Notes: generated by a model not told the origin, from the sequence alone. A stretch of 64,000 nt of DNA from Hyaloperonospora brassicae (GCA_947650285.1 CANTFL010001204.1:248001-312000); one strand, 5' to 3'; positions 11,384 to 25,300 are shown, counted from the stretch's first letter. Numbers and translations are program-made.

Positions 11384-12500
11384 TTGAGGAAACAATCTCA
11401 GCGTAGGTTGGTAACTGCTAAGCGCCCAACTTCTAAGAATTCACGAAGTGATAATAGTAATAATACACTATATACACTTGTCAATGGGTTGACTGTCCAG
11501 ATTAATGGCAATTTTAGTCTTGAGACTCTTTCTTCTTTGGATACTTTCTTTGAACTAGACGAAAGGTCTGACGGCGAATTTAGCCAAGTCTTACATGCAG
11601 GAGAATTGTCCGAGTTAGTGGTCATTCGACCGGATATTGAGTTGAACCCATCCTCTTTATTGGACGAGTCTATCCTTGAGGACACAAAGGCGGCATTCGA
11701 TGCCCGTAGTGGATCTTCGATCCTCAAGGATCCTCTTGATCCGTTCTATCCTTTGGTAAAGGAATTTCAGGACGTGGTGTATCACACACCACCGTCAGTC
11801 TTACCTTCGATAGAGGTGTTCGTCATGAAATTGACTCGGTTCCTGGAACTAAATACTGCGTAACACGGCAGTGGCCTTTATTGAAGGAACACTGTGACGT
11901 CATTGACGACTTCTTTCGTGCAAAGCACGCGGCAGGATAGGTACGTGAGAGCAAATCTTCTCCTTCCACACCGATCTTCTGTGTCAAAAAGCTTAATGGA
12001 AAGTGGCGCATTGTTCATGCTTACAAAAGTCTTAATGCGGTCACCATCCCGGCTCAGACACCAATCCCGAGAAAGGATGTTCCTCATAGCAATATGGTGG
12101 GATGTACGATGTACAGTGCGGTCGACTTAGTCATTAATTATTACCAATTGCTCATGCGAGAGAGGGATACTTCGCCGACATCGGTTAGCATTCCGAGCGG
12201 TATGCTATGGGACTGGGTTGTTATGCCGCAAGGGTTGTCAAATGCCCCGGCTACATTCAATAGTCTTGTGATAAAATTGTTCAGGCCTCATTAAGGTTAC
12301 GCAAAGACGCAATTTGATACATCTATATCCATAATCGTGCTATTAACGGTCGGTCGGATGTGGAAAATCACATTGACCATTTACGAGCGATGTTCGAGTG
12401 CATGCGCACAAATAAGTGGTATGCCAACGCATCTAAGTGCATCTTTGGTGCAGAAGAATACCTATTTTAGGGTGCTTTATTAATTAGCGAGGCCTTAGAG
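11384..12500 (+). pseudogene. pol: Ty3 element 1 linker and reverse transcriptase (broken)
   Basis: The long open stretch 11384-11863 encodes an acidic linker ending DPFYPLVKEFQDVV, which normally leads into RT. A one-base loss near 11803 throws the next segment out of frame. RT fingers and palm follow at about 11894-12294 (KLNGKWRIVHA-like, MPQGLSNAPATFN). The YxDD/FDD active-site box at 12313-12323 is destroyed by a one-base deletion inside the TTTGAT(G)ACATC region. Both frameshifts are shared with element 2. The product, RNA-directed DNA polymerase, cannot be made from this copy. Confidence 0.85.
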
Positions 12501-12704
12501 CGGATCCCGCTACGGTAAAAGCCATAATCGATTGGTCGGTTACAAAGAACCAAAAGGACTTACGTAAGTGGCTTGGCCTTGCCAATTACTTGCACAAGTA
12601 CAGTGCGAATTACGCAGATATGGCTCGGCCATTATCTCATCCCTATAAAAAGGATGTGGAATGGTGCTGTACTAGCACCGAGCATGATGCTTTTCAAGCA
12701 GTAA

Positions 12705-13116
12705 ATGAGAGTCTCCTGTCATGCGCCAATCTTGGCTTTGCCTGATCTTGATCGATATTTCAGTGTCGTCTGTGACGCATCGGAATTTGGAATAGACAGC
12801 GCTCTGTTACAGACAGATTCTGATGGACGGGAACGCGTAATTGCGTTTGAGTCTCGGCAGCTGAAGGCTGCAGAAAATAACTATCCTAGTTAACGACAAA
12901 GAGCTACTTGCAATGAAGTATGCTCTCGTCAGATTCAGAGTTCATCTTCTTGGCCCTAAGCCGTTTGTGATCTGTACAGATCACGCGTCATTGCGCACTG
13001 CAACCAAATCGACACATCTCTCGCAGAGGATAACTCGTTGGCTTAAATCATTTGCCAAGTACAACTTCGAGGTGAAGTATAAGCCGGGCAAGCAGAATGC
13101 CTTGGCCGATGCGTAA
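12705..13116 (+). pseudogene. pol: Ty3 element 1 RNase H (broken)
   Basis: Ty3-type RNase H degrades the RNA strand after reverse transcription. The sequence encodes VVCDASEFGIDSALL with the first catalytic Asp, then the IAFESRQLKAAENNYP block. A stop at about 12891 interrupts the KELLAMKYAL segment. A second stretch at 12913-13116 contains ICTDHASLRT and ends [11 protein letters not shown]. Element 2 keeps the intact PVHDKELL reading at the position where this copy has the stop. Confidence 0.85.
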
Positions 13117-14206
13117 TGAGCTTGCATATGTTACGACTCTGTCGTCGTTGGTCACTGACCTCATCCGTACGGCATATGCCAAGGATGAACTTTGTGTAGC
13201 TCTGCTACGTGCTCTAGGGAGCGAGCAGTTTAAGGAATCGGACATAGAATTGTCGGCACGATTACGTGCGAGGTTACATCGATATTCTATCGATCAGGGC
13301 CTGTTGTGCTATAGCACGGGTGTGGAGGATACTTCTTGCATCGTTGTACCTCACGATGAGGAGTTGAAGTATCGGATCCTCTATGAGGCACATGATACTG
13401 CGTTGAGTGGTCATCTCGGTCGTGAGAAGGCCTATGGATCAGTTAGCCAATGCTATTGGTGTCTCAAAACATACAAATGGGTGAGACATATGTGCGTACG
13501 TGTGAAACGTGTCAACGGGTGAAACCCTCACCTCACGCGGCCGCGCCGATGGCTAGTTTGCCTACACCCAATGGGTGTTGAGAGTACATCAGTATGAATT
13601 TTCTGTTCGGATTACCAAGAATTCGTATGGAGATACGGGTATTGTGGTCTTTGCTGACCATTTGAGCAAGATGGCTCATTTAGCGGCGGTGCCGGATACC
13701 ATTGATGATGAGGGGACTGCTACGCTGTTTACTGATCGCGTATTTCAACAACACGGTTCGCCGTCGGCAATCGCTCTGTAAGAGATCCTCTCTTTACTGG
13801 GAAGTTTTGTAAATCCATATTTAAGGTGCTCGTCACACGGTTGGACATGTCCACAACGGATCATCCAGAGACCGATGGTCAAACCGAGCGAGTCAATCGC
13901 ATCATCGGTGACAGCTTGCGAAGTGTTTGCGCCGAAACGCTTAAGCGTTGGAGTTCGATGCTCCCTGTCGTTCAGTTTGCGTTGAATAATGCTGTGCATG
14001 CCTCCACCGGCTACACACCGTTTTATGTGAATTGTATCACAGACCCTCGCGTTCCGTTTACGCTACCACGGCGTGGTTCAAAGTTTGGTGGGAAGGAGTT
14101 TCCGATCGGCTTGCTGATATTAGCCCTGCTACTGTTCAAAAACAGGATAGAGAGTTTCTCGCATCGCGATCAAGTGTCTTACGACATGTGCGTGCCCACT
14201 GACTGA
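13117..14206 (+). pseudogene. pol: Ty3 element 1 integrase (broken)
   Basis: The integrase has an N-terminal HHCC zinc finger around 13390-13520 (SGHLGREKAYG, then a Cys pair eroded to CVRVKRV). The catalytic core at about 13575-13920 has the VFADHLSKMAH strand and ends in DGQTERVNRIIG with the catalytic Glu. The SDRDPRF strand is broken by a stop at about 13780. A C-terminal part continues to about 14206. The enzyme would insert the cDNA into the chromosome; this copy has several frame breaks. Confidence 0.85.
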
Positions 14207-14346
14207 TAGTTAATACAAGAAGAAGAAACAAGATGATGCTAAAGGGAGGGGTTGTATTGAATGTTGTGAGGTCGGAGACCAAATTCTACTCAATGCTAAA
14301 AACTTACACACAAATGTAGAGTCTGCTGTGTTGCGTCCGCGCTTCA

Positions 14347-14880
14347 TTGGACTCATTCGCGGTCGTCGCCAAGATGGGACATGCGTACACGCTCAACCTT
14401 CCGCGCAAACTGCGCACATCCCCCGTAATGTACGTGGACTTGCTTAAGCCGTATCGGGGTACGTCTTACGTGAAATGGGAGGCGCTTGCGCCGCATAAAT
14501 TGGCCTTACCATCGGTTGCTGAATCTGTATCAGGAGGTCAGGTTGAGCCTTCTTTTGAGCTTGACCTAACTTCAATGCCTAGCCACGGGCTTGGCCCACC
14601 TTCAACACCTCAACAAGGGCTCGCATCGCGTCAAACGCACTCTGGATCTAAAGCAATGTCTCACGGAGACTACTTAGCTCGAGAAGCACCTTCTGATGCT
14701 ACTCCGTCGGTATACCGATCACCTCCGGCGCTGCTCGATGAGCAAGGGAACCGCTTGTTCCATGTGAAGCGACTCCTGAAACAACGTCGTCGTCAGGGTC
14801 AATACCACTATCTGGTAAAGTGGCGAGGCTACCCGGAGTCGTAAAACTCGTGGGAGTTTGAGATTTCTTCGCCAGGATTG
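14347..14880 (+). pseudogene. pol: Ty3 element 1 pol C-terminus with chromodomain
   Basis: After the integrase, the frame encodes YTLNLPRKLRTSPVMYVDLL (the conserved gypsy C-terminal GPY/F-type end). A low-complexity linker follows, then a chromodomain at about 14735-14880: LLDEQGNRLFHVKRLL, then YHYLVKWRGYPES. A stop directly after PES interrupts the final NSWEFE helix. Chromodomains in this family direct integration to particular chromatin. The linker and chromodomain coding strand lies opposite the end of the antisense ORF. Confidence 0.85.
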
Positions 14881-15691
14881 CCCATACGCCTTGGATGTTT
14901 TTGAGCATCGCGGCAAGGGTCTTTCTGCGACCAAAGACGCTTCTCACTAATAGTGGTGGAAGCAGGTGGGCAGTTTGGCACTGCTTGACCAACATCCACA
15001 TCAGCCGGCACAGCCGAAGCATAGCGGGTGCGAGTTTGCAACTGGCTCTGGCCTTAAGATTGGCTTATTTATACCGAAGCCTTCGTTCTAGAAGATCATC
15101 TACCACATCGGCATTTTCTCTGAGAGCTAACACGCTGCTGAGGTTTTATTTTCGATGCACCCAGCAAACTAACGCGTTGTTTTCTTCCTCCTGAAATTTG
15201 CGTACGAATAGGAGGATGTGTATACTCTTCATAAGTGGAACCGGTGCACCCCGTGCTTGCATGTCAAGTCTCAACTTCTATTGACTCTGAGTCGTCAAGT
15301 AAGGTAGCCGGTATCTCTCGCGAAGTACCTATCGACTCGCCACCTCATCTGAAGATGTAGGCTCAGCGCCAATGCCCCAAGTTGCCAAAGAACGACCTGT
15401 TGTTTGGTGTATACGCTCTTCAACACTGAGTGGGTTGAACATATTGTCACGACGATCCTTAAGGGTTGCAGAAAGCTGCATACGGCGCTGAGCTCTCTCC
15501 TATCGTTGGATAGCAAACAGCTGTTGCTCATCGATAAGATTGGTGATAATTGCATCGCCCAACGGTGTCTCTTGCACTGGTAAGTCGGACATTGTCCTCT
15601 CTTCACCTTGGGTATCGGTATTATAATCCACTTTCACATCGATGCCGAGACAGGATGAGAGAGTCGGAGACTTATAAAGTGGCGATGCCAT
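14719..15691 (-). pseudogene. Antisense ORF of Ty3 element 1 (decayed copy)
   Basis: A reading frame on the strand opposite to gag-pol begins with ATG at 15691 (MASPLYKSPTLSS). A second candidate start is the internal MSDLPVQ. From there it reads toward the chromodomain. Several in-frame stops interrupt it, but over about 190 codons the frame itself is kept. It aligns with the antisense ORF of element 2, including EERIHQTTGRSLA, SDEVASR, QARGAPVP and DPDDDV blocks. The end reads IGIPTE then stop and overlaps the chromodomain on the other strand. I recognise no known domain. Confidence 0.7.
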
Positions 15692-15791
15692 AATGATTTG
15701 TGTTTTGCCAACCGTGAAGGTTAAAGGTTACATACACCGTCCTCTTCGAGGAAAGAATTTAATTGACGTTTTGTGGCAACCTCAGACTGGT

Positions 15792-15800
15792 GAAGGAAGG
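15792..15800 (+). promoter_or_regulatory. Polypurine tract of element 1
   Basis: GAAGGAAGG lies immediately before the 3' LTR, the expected position for plus-strand DNA priming. Confidence 0.75.
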
Positions 15801-16329
15801 TGCAACGGGGTTATACGTCGACTGGTATTCGGCAATATGTGTGGTGCACAAGGGGTGGAATCCCCTTTCAAAGATATATTAGAACGCAGTATCAAATGTT
15901 GAAGACTGATGTCTGTCAACAATTGATTACGAGATCTTTTGAGAGGTTTATTTAGGACATTAGCGAGTAGGTTGATTACGTTGTAAAAGGTGTTTTTTTA
16001 GGTTGAAAGAAGAAATAAAGTTCAGTTCCCATTTTAATCCGATAGACACGTGCCTCTTTGAGGCATCTTGTGATCGTTAAGGAGATAGAAACGCCTTGTT
16101 CAGGCATCTACTTCTTGTGCACTCTGTGCGTCTGATTCTCTGAATCGTTAGGTCACCCTGGAACAGGGAACGTAAGATATCTGAGCTTGTTGACTCTTCG
16201 AGTCGGGTTCTTTAAACCAAACCTAACTCTCTGAGCTGTTGAATCTTTAAGTGGGTTCTCTGAAACTTCAGTTACTCATTGGGGGTTCAAGTCTTCCTCT
16301 GACATCAGAAGCTGTGTAACTCCGCTACA
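15801..16329 (+). repeat. 3' LTR of Ty3 element 1
   Basis: 529 bp, starting TGCAACGGGG and ending GCTACA. It is the same length as the 5' LTR with about 26 substitutions and no net indel. Confidence 0.95.
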
Positions 16330-19300
16330 CGCCTGGTCTGCAGTGCTTGAAATACGCTCCAATTTTTATTTGACAATTTTTGGTGCACAGATTAAGCGTT
16401 CATTTACTAAATGCGATAGTTGCGTCTACGTTGTTGTCTCCCAAACGTAATCCAACAGTGGTTGGAACATATTGCAAAAAATAACAGTGGGTGGAGTCGA
16501 CTCCACTGGATAGTATAAAAACATTAGAATTCGGCAGAAATTTTTTGACATATATAATATAGAAACATAAATAGTTTTTACATCCCTACGATCACGATCC
16601 TAGGCAAGCGAAAGTCGTAAGAAGCCAATTTTAACCTGGAATCACCGTTGGAATAGCAAATTTTTCGTTAATTTGATTCATTGGACATTTTTAATAAATG
16701 AAATCTGTCAGTATATGTTAGGGTTCATATGATATGCCATGTATGCATGATTACTCGGTTAATATAATTTTCGCTTTTTCGGACGAGCCGTATGGATTCA
16801 TATGTATTTCGTACCGGCAAAATCGTCCTTGAGGAATATTACATATGTTTTACTGGAGCCCTCAGCTGATAAGAGGTAGCCTGCACTCGCGGTCATGTGC
16901 ACCAGACCATATCAATAGGAATTTTTAAATTTGGATTGAAACATATGTATCAATCGCGTACAAAAATAACAACAGAAGTAACTTGAACGCTCGACGATCA
17001 AATAATTGCGCCGATAACAGTATAATAGAGTAACCTTGAACAAAACAATTGGTGGACCGGTCTGCTTCTATACAATATTCATCATTATTTTTTTAAATTT
17101 ATGATATGGTATATCGTTTCAAGGCGAAATAGATTATCGCTCAAGATGAAAACATTATTGTGTAAGCATTATAATCTTGTCCTGCAGTGTGTGACACACC
17201 AAACTACTTTTTATGCTATTTTTATCATAACTTTCTTTATCCTTGAACCTTTTTAAAACCACTATAATCATATATAAATAAACTGCAAATACGTCGTATA
17301 TGGGTATTTAGAACCCATTGCGTTGTTTGCTTTTAAGACGTCGAGTGTTATTGCTAGACGCATTGATTTTATTCCTTGCATTTAATAGTTGAATGTATTT
17401 GGTTTACCAAAATGCATATGTGGGGTAAAAAAATTATAAGCTTATAATTGTCGACCAATGGGCGGATTCGTCCGATCTGTGTATTGGTGTATACCCTCTT
17501 TCTATCTTTGAGTATCATGGGTAAAGATGCTCAAAATCTCACTACGGCCTTATAAGAAGTTGATTTGCTGTGTGTTTGGGATCAAAGTATGATTACTGTG
17601 CAAAACTTTTTACACAGCAATCAAGTATCCTTACGTCTATCTAGCTCAGAGTATTCTACAAATTTTAAATTTCAAAGTTATAAAAACTTTCTCTGTGTTA
17701 GAATATTTATATATGGTACTTTGACTTAAAATGCATATTTTAAATGGGATTTGAGTCGTTTCAGTACTAAAACAATCTAATGAAAACATTTAAAGACTGT
17801 TCTTCGTGTTCATTTTGATTTATCCTATTAAGGTTCGTCTTCCGTTTCTTTGTCCAAGTGACCCGTCATTCGAAAGAAAGCCAACGAAATCCCGGCCTAC
17901 AGAGGAAACGCTAATTCAAAGCGTCCTATATATATAATGTTCTCTATAAATATTGAACTTGCTTTTTGTTAACCTCTGCTTTTATTCTTCTAAACTCTGA
18001 AAAATGCTTTCAAAAATACCACATTTGCGCATAACTTGTCCATCTAACAAAATACACTTAATTCTACCAAAGTATACGTAATTTCGTCGATCTCAATCTT
18101 CACAATACAATAAATTTATTACGAATCTTAGATGTAGTGATTGTTTTTAATAATATCGCATTTTTTATGATATATGGGCTTGATTATAATTGAAGGAACT
18201 ATGATCACATAATCTTGATATGTGAAAAAATACCTTCTACCTGCTGTATGGGCTGCATGTACGGGTATTTTTTATGCAATATTATTAAACAATGATGATA
18301 GGACATTTTTTTGTATAAACCTTACATTCAATTTAACCAAATAAGGTCTTAACCTTAAGCCGTGAGTCTTGTTGCATCGATAAATGGATAATAACACATG
18401 CACTATCTATTACACATGTACTTACAAAATCTCCATCGATGATGTTTGTACAAAGATTAATATTTTTGAATCCATCTTTTAAAAAAGAATTGAGATAATG
18501 CCTTACAAATCAGGAAGATGAGAAATACTGATATAATCCGTCGATGCATCGATCCGACCATTAATTGACCTTATCAATAACTAACGCGGATATACTTTCC
18601 AATACACCAGCTTATGTTTACTTGTCATGTATGCATAATTCATTTCTAAAGATATGCGACAGTATGATCAAGGTTACATACCAGCGAGACCTGGTCACGG
18701 ACCTTGGCCATTGTATAAGAATTACATCGATCTGTGAGTAAACCATTTACATTTCCTCGCGGTCTGATGCCTAAGCCTAATCTCATCCTACCGTATTATA
18801 GACAGGGATCGATACCAGCAACGTATTAAATGACGTGCTGCTATACAAATACATCCAGATCCAAAAGATTGAGTTTATAAGCGAATCTTCGCTTACATCG
18901 TGTATCAGATAGCAAAAATGTAGGCTTAAGCACATTAGGTGGGCTAGAAATTATAACATAGCATTCTTGCTTATCGATTTAGATAAACCCGTACCCTTCG
19001 AGTGCAACTATGGTCAAACATTTTCGATTATTATTAAGCTTTTGCATCATATTGTTCCAAGACGCGTACTAACTGAACTTCCTAGCCTTATGCAATATCT
19101 GCTAGGTCCTCAATGCCACAACTGGTATGGCCAAACTTATAAGAAAATTAAAGGATTGTGAGTAATTAACACAACACCATTCTAACCAATTAAAGAATAG
19201 ACGAATGTTTTTTATTAAGAAAAAGAAATGCAATTCCACTTTATATATTTGACAACATTGCACGCCTTTGCTCTTCTTCAATGGATTAATGAAGTAATTC

Positions 19301-22300
19301 ACTTACTTAATCGTGGAAGTCAAATAAAGCCTCCGTAATGCAATTTTGTTCGACTATTGTTTCATGCAGAATGGCAGTTATCCCATTTGGACAGGGTTAA
19401 ATGGTGCTGTTCTTTTGTCAAAACGTTCTCTTAATTATAGCGATATTAATAATATATAGCGGACAACAAACATCCGTATACTAACTTATCAATATATAAA
19501 ATCACAGTGTCTCCGCCAAGTTGCTGCAGTCGAAATGGAGCCAATAATATCAATGGGAAGCACATACGCAATGCCAAGTTTGGCTAATACTGACGTACTT
19601 AATGAGCCAATGTATTTTAAGGACTATCGTCCGTATAAGGATATTATCAAGCCGTTCGGCGTCGCGTCACGCACTTATATTTCAGTAAAAAGATTGTCTC
19701 CTAGAACCGCGGCAGCGTCCCGCTCGACGTACGTAAAAAATATGGATGTGATGTGTCTATCATGGAGGCCGATCTCGCATATAAATCCTATCGACAATAT
19801 ACAATTTGCGCTTGATATTGAGGGAATAAATGTGCACTATATCCTCTAATAACTCAATCATGTGAATGATTTCCGATTATGTATGGCGATATCTATCTCT
19901 ATCGTGTAAAGCCGAGGACTACAATTTTATGTATTGCTTGATGATAGAATTGTGTGGTACGATCGTTGTGCATCGGTTCACGCATCTCTGTTACAAATCG
20001 TTTATATATATAGAATTTGGGTACGTTCCCCGGAATTCAAACAAATTTGTCTTTGGTTAAGATCGTCACGGGTTGAGACTGCGATTTTGTCAAGTCTTGA
20101 TTTCTTTACATTGACACAATAAAATCAATCTTTTTCAAATTCAGAAAAATATAACCTGATATATCCAACTAGTTAAATCCCTTTTCTTTGAGACGAAGTG
20201 GTAAGTGCCTTAATTTTTATAATCGTCTGTAAAGTTTTTAAATGAGCTAAGACGCTCTCACTGGCCAATTATGTTAAGCGTTAGTCGAGTAAATGTCATT
20301 ATCATAAACTGTGCGAGTTCAACAATTCTCTCTCTCTATATATATATATGTGTATTATTGTACCAAACAATATCGTTAGAGTGAATAATGTTGAAATCAT
20401 ATTACGTTGAGATGTGATATTCAGCTTTGCTTTACAATTGAGATCATTTTTACAGTATTAACTAGCGAATTTATCGCTGTATAAAGCGATAAATGTCAGT
20501 GGGTAGATTTTACAATAGATGGATATAGCTTTATATAGTGTGAAAAAGACAATTTAATTTATGTATGGGTATAAACATTAGGGAAATATAATTTGAGGAC
20601 AGTCTCTGTATCCAGTGCTTATCTTCCTCTTTACGCATTTTTTATGTCGGAAATGGATAATATTACGCCGTTTAAGTATGAAGCTAAGGTGGTTAGGCAA
20701 CACCATTTACTATAAGATATGGCTTAAAAATAAGATATACTGCGAGGCATTCAAAAAATCCTATTGTAGAAAATACCGATCGCTTACAAAGACAGTTTAA
20801 AATTGTGTCGGCATTCAAGTTCACCTCCACTAAACCAGTCGTTTGAAAGTAATTATAATTTGATATTTATGCCCACCGCACACCCAACAGACGTAACGTG
20901 TAGTTCTATAAGCTCACACGCTTCCATTTGATTGGTAAAAGAGCATACAAGTTGTTTCGTAAAATGTGAGCTACAAATACTGAAGACCATATATTTTTTT
21001 ACTACTACAGTTTACAAGAAGCTCTATGTATTCTATACTGATTGCTGTAGAAGACATTAATATATTTCAATAATGAACTCTTTATTATTTAATATATTTT
21101 AACGATCGAAACATCTACATGATAATATCTTTTAAACGACAAAGATGTTATAAAGGTCATCTATATTGCCATATACGGTTTACATGTCCAAGGTGACTTT
21201 TTAAATCGAAAATAATAACGAGAGCATCGACATGTCTATCCTTTGTACTGTAACCATGATCTCAACCCATAATTTAGTGGGGTGTGAAAAGTTGTAATGT
21301 ACCTTTAACATTATGACTGGCTACAGATCACTCGTTGAAATCTGATCTGACCCTACAGTTATGGCATGGCATGCGGCATCACACATTATATTGGAAAATT
21401 AAGTGTGCATTCGGCCTCGCACATCCAGCGCTCTCTCACGTATTGATCTAGTAGCTTGACTTTACATTGGTGAATTGACAGCATCCTCAACAATATACTA
21501 ATACCGTATAATTATGTAAATACACACGCAAAAATAATTCTGGGTAAAACCAAAACGAAAGGGTGGCGTTACAGTGAATGATATCCGAGACATAACCAAA
21601 TTGACATGATCGGACACTCTTACTTAGAGCGCAACAAAATGAAATCGGCGATAAGCAAAATCCGTTTAGCATAATGTCCATGTGATATTAAATCGTGCCG
21701 AAACCAGACCTAGCTTAAGGTTTTAGCTAAACGTTTATAAACGCTCACTGAATCCGGATTAATAAGTGTTGTCCGAGTCGAATAGCCCATCAACTTAAAA
21801 TTGAATTCATTGAGGTTCGACCCTTTCGATAGTGTTAGCTTCCCGAAAAAGAAGCAAGCTATGTGAGGCTGAATGCGCGATGATACTAATAATTGTCAGC
21901 CATCGAGCATTGAACAAGATCTCTGAAGAAGTAATAGATAGTATAAACTAATCACATATACAATATACAATAGGAGCTGAAAAACATAATAAACTTAGTG
22001 GCTTTGATGCACGCAATGAGACACAAACTAGTCCATATACTCGTACAAGATATCCAGAACTTATACGGTATGACCTGGTGTGGTATATACAATGTAAGCC
22101 CTCGAATCTCGAGGGGTGTCGATGGCAGAACATGACTGACAGCGCAGAATTGTATCGTCGGCGCTGCGTGTGAAAGCTTTACTAGCGAACATAAATTGTT
22201 GACGGTCGACCCCCCGATAACGTATTAGACATCACCATTCGATTCTTACCAAGTAGCAATACGATCAATCTATTGGCGGCATCTTTTAAGAATATTTAGG

Positions 22301-25300
22301 TCGAGTTGTTCAACACCATTAATATGAAATTCGGGACTTGTATAGTTCCAAGCATGTGATCCTCATATCAAGTCATATTGATCTCTGGACTGGCCCCTGA
22401 TACGCTCGAAAGCCTATGGATCGCAAAAGCATCGATTTTAGTATGCGATATAATGTAACAGAAAGCGTAAGGAATGGATGCAGCCAAATTAAAATAGATT
22501 TCTGATAAAAAAAATTCTGCGAGTAACCCGCTTGATGAGACCAACAACTATTCTTGAAGAATTTTCATAATATCAAATTTTTAGTCGATGTACTAGGAGA
22601 AGCTGACCACCTCCCTCGGCAATCTTGTTTCGTTCGTCCGCCGATATCTTATTTTTACAACTATGCTCAATAACTATAACACACTTTAATATTATAGCGC
22701 ATTGAATGTCATACGGTTCACGTATTTATCCGATTGTCAGTACTATATCGCTTACAAAGGATAACTCTCTTTGTAATGTATTAGGCGGATAAGGACCTAT
22801 CGTAACCATGCATGGTGTGAAAGGTAAAATACGCTGCGATAAGGCGTGTCCATTTGCTTCTTGGCACGCGAAAACTTACAATCAACTGGTCTCGCTAAGT
22901 CAGTGTCCTAGGAGTGTCTATAGGGTGTTCAAGCCATATATAAAGGAAATGTAACCACACCAGATTTTCATTGACCACTCCTACCCCTTTATATTACCGT
23001 ATTGCAAATACTTTCCATTGTTTTGATTGAATGGCTCAGTGTAGCCATTCGCATTGCTGCCGGTGATCACTGCTGTCATGTAGATCGACCTGGACTAGTC
23101 ACTTGACTGCATTGTGAACAACGACGAGAAGGAGTGCGCGTCAATACTGGGGTCGAACCCCTTTAAATCGATACGAAGTAAAATACAGTGTTCAGCGGAT
23201 GCAGAATGCCAATTCGTGAAACCCTATCGAGGAAATCTCAGTCTGGCTCTTTTCAGACGCCACGTCGAGCGAAGACCATCATTAAATTGCACGCTAGTCT
23301 GGCTTTTATCAAATAAAAAGCTATTACGCCAATTGACGTAACTCTTTATAGACCTCTGCGTCTGGCCTAACGTCAATTTCGAATATATTATTGTTGGATG
23401 TCTTTGTCATAGTGTCCATACTGAATAATCGCTGCAAGCCTAACCTGTATTAGAATCGATCGTATAAAAGTTTTGACTTATCGAGCCATTACTAGGCCAG
23501 ATGAAGTAGCTTAATAATAAGTTACCATTCGTCGCCAACTTTAAAAAATGCATAGCTTATTTAAATTTCGTATTTTATCATTTGGAAATGAAATTGTAAA
23601 TTACTCCTGAGACTGGAAAATATTCTTGATCCGACCAATCATAAGGCGTAAATCAAATAGATTACGGTATAATATTGGTGTGGGGGGGCTATCAAAAACC
23701 TGTGGGGTGGTTATCGCATCCCTATATATACATATAAGTTGTATCTCTATATTAGAAATGCTGCGTAAGACGAAGTATAAGACGCTATTTCGGCTTGATA
23801 TAAGTTATATATCGATAAAGCAAACGCTGCTTATACATCATCTTCTTGCAGGAGATCGCGTAAATTCGTTCCACCGACACTACATCTTATCTTAATCCGG
23901 AGATTCTGATGTAAAAAAACTTGCACCTTCTATAAGATGTTATATTACTAAATAAAACAAATCCCTACTGCACCCAAATTATTCCAAATGTCCATCTCGC
24001 CAAGAAGGGAGTTTGATACGACCTTGCTTATTCTGATCACGTCGTTTTAATACTCTACTTCTCTGTGTTGGCAAAATCTTGGTACATTAGCTGCAGACAC
24101 AATCATGCTTGGGAGTTTTCAATATCATGCGTGTGATCTTTCAATCTAATTTAGTCTGATATATATAGAAAAATCATTTGACCAGAAACGTTTGGATTAT
24201 CGTAATCAAGATAATTGATCCGACACAGACAGCTTATTTCATGTAGTGGTGCAACTATGGTTTACGGTCATGCACTTATACACAGAAGACAGCCATATAT
24301 CCAAATCTTGTGCACGGCTTACGACAGTAGATTTAACGCTGATTAATTTTGTTTTAATGACGTCGAAGACAAATCCCTTATCTCTATCATTTTCGAATAT
24401 ACTGACTAACATGCATGACTCACTAAACACTTTTTGTCGCGAGGCTGCAGCTGACGCCGTTAACGTATCCAGACGGTGTTATGATATCGTGACTACAACA
24501 AGATGGCGTGTCTGTTGTAAGTGAAAGGATGATTGGTAGCGACAATCAAAAGTCAACGTACGCCAGGGCGTTACATAGATTGTTCTATAGCATTCTATGT
24601 GTTGAGTTAGGCACAATAAGATATATATATTCTGTAGTTCTCACTTTTGCGGTGACAATCGACTGACAAGGACATCGGCGGAAGGCTACGTCGCGTCTGG
24701 CGCGCGACTTGATACAAACTCTTTATTTGACTTAATGTTCATCTTAAACCGAATAACGTGAACAAAATGGTCATGAGCACTAAGTTTTCTTGAACTGCTA
24801 TATGTGTGCGATGTTGTAGACGGTATCGAAGAATATACACTTCCTCATTAATACCGTTAAATTCTGGTTAGAAACGTTAATGAAATTCAATTTGATTTGG
24901 GTGGCCGTCCAATGACTACAAATGCCGCATCATCTCATCCAACACGTCGTGCAGATTAGATCTGGAGTCCGAGGCCAGGTACACTAATACCATTAAACTG
25001 TATATAGCTACACTTGATTGAACAGATATTAAAATCAAATAGCAGCTCCCTTGCGTGCCCAAATATACCTGACTTCTAGACTTGTGTGAATCGGCTCTTT
25101 AGTGCGGTGCTACTGTACCAAATCGTCCCTTTCAAGCTATTAAATAATACAAACATATCAAATATAGAAACCAGAAGACAGCTTTTTGGATAGCAACGTG
25201 TTCGCCGGTATGTTTTATTTTTGGCAAAATTTCTTATACTCAATGGGCAACCATAAGCTTTTGGATGTAATTGTTATTGCACGCGATGATTCGAATGACA

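Larger units (their letters stand above)
8723..16329 (+). mobile_element. Ty3/gypsy LTR retrotransposon, element 1 (complete, defective)
   Basis: This is a full-length element of 7607 bp. Equal-length 529-bp LTRs (TG...CA) bound a primer-binding-site-like sequence, gag, aspartic protease, reverse transcriptase, RNase H, integrase, a chromodomain and a polypurine tract, in Ty3 order. An extra open frame runs on the opposite strand between the chromodomain and the 3' LTR. The LTRs differ at about 26 positions by my count (about 5%), so the element is not young. Gag and pol are broken by many stops and frameshifts. The 5 bp on either side (TGCAT and CGCCT) do not form a clean target-site duplication. 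Confidence 0.93.

Noticed and set aside
8718..16334. Target-site duplication around Ty3 element 1
   Set aside because: TGCAT on the left and CGCCT on the right match at only three of five bases.
19535..19849. 104-codon open frame in the AT-rich region as a possible effector gene
   Set aside because: No signal peptide, RXLR-like or other motif; length is compatible with chance.
21813..21825. GGTTCGACCC, a tRNA T-loop-like sequence
   Set aside because: No A box or cloverleaf upstream.
23150..23164. GGGGTCGAACCCC palindrome resembling a tRNA T arm
   Set aside because: No accompanying D or anticodon arms in the expected spacing.
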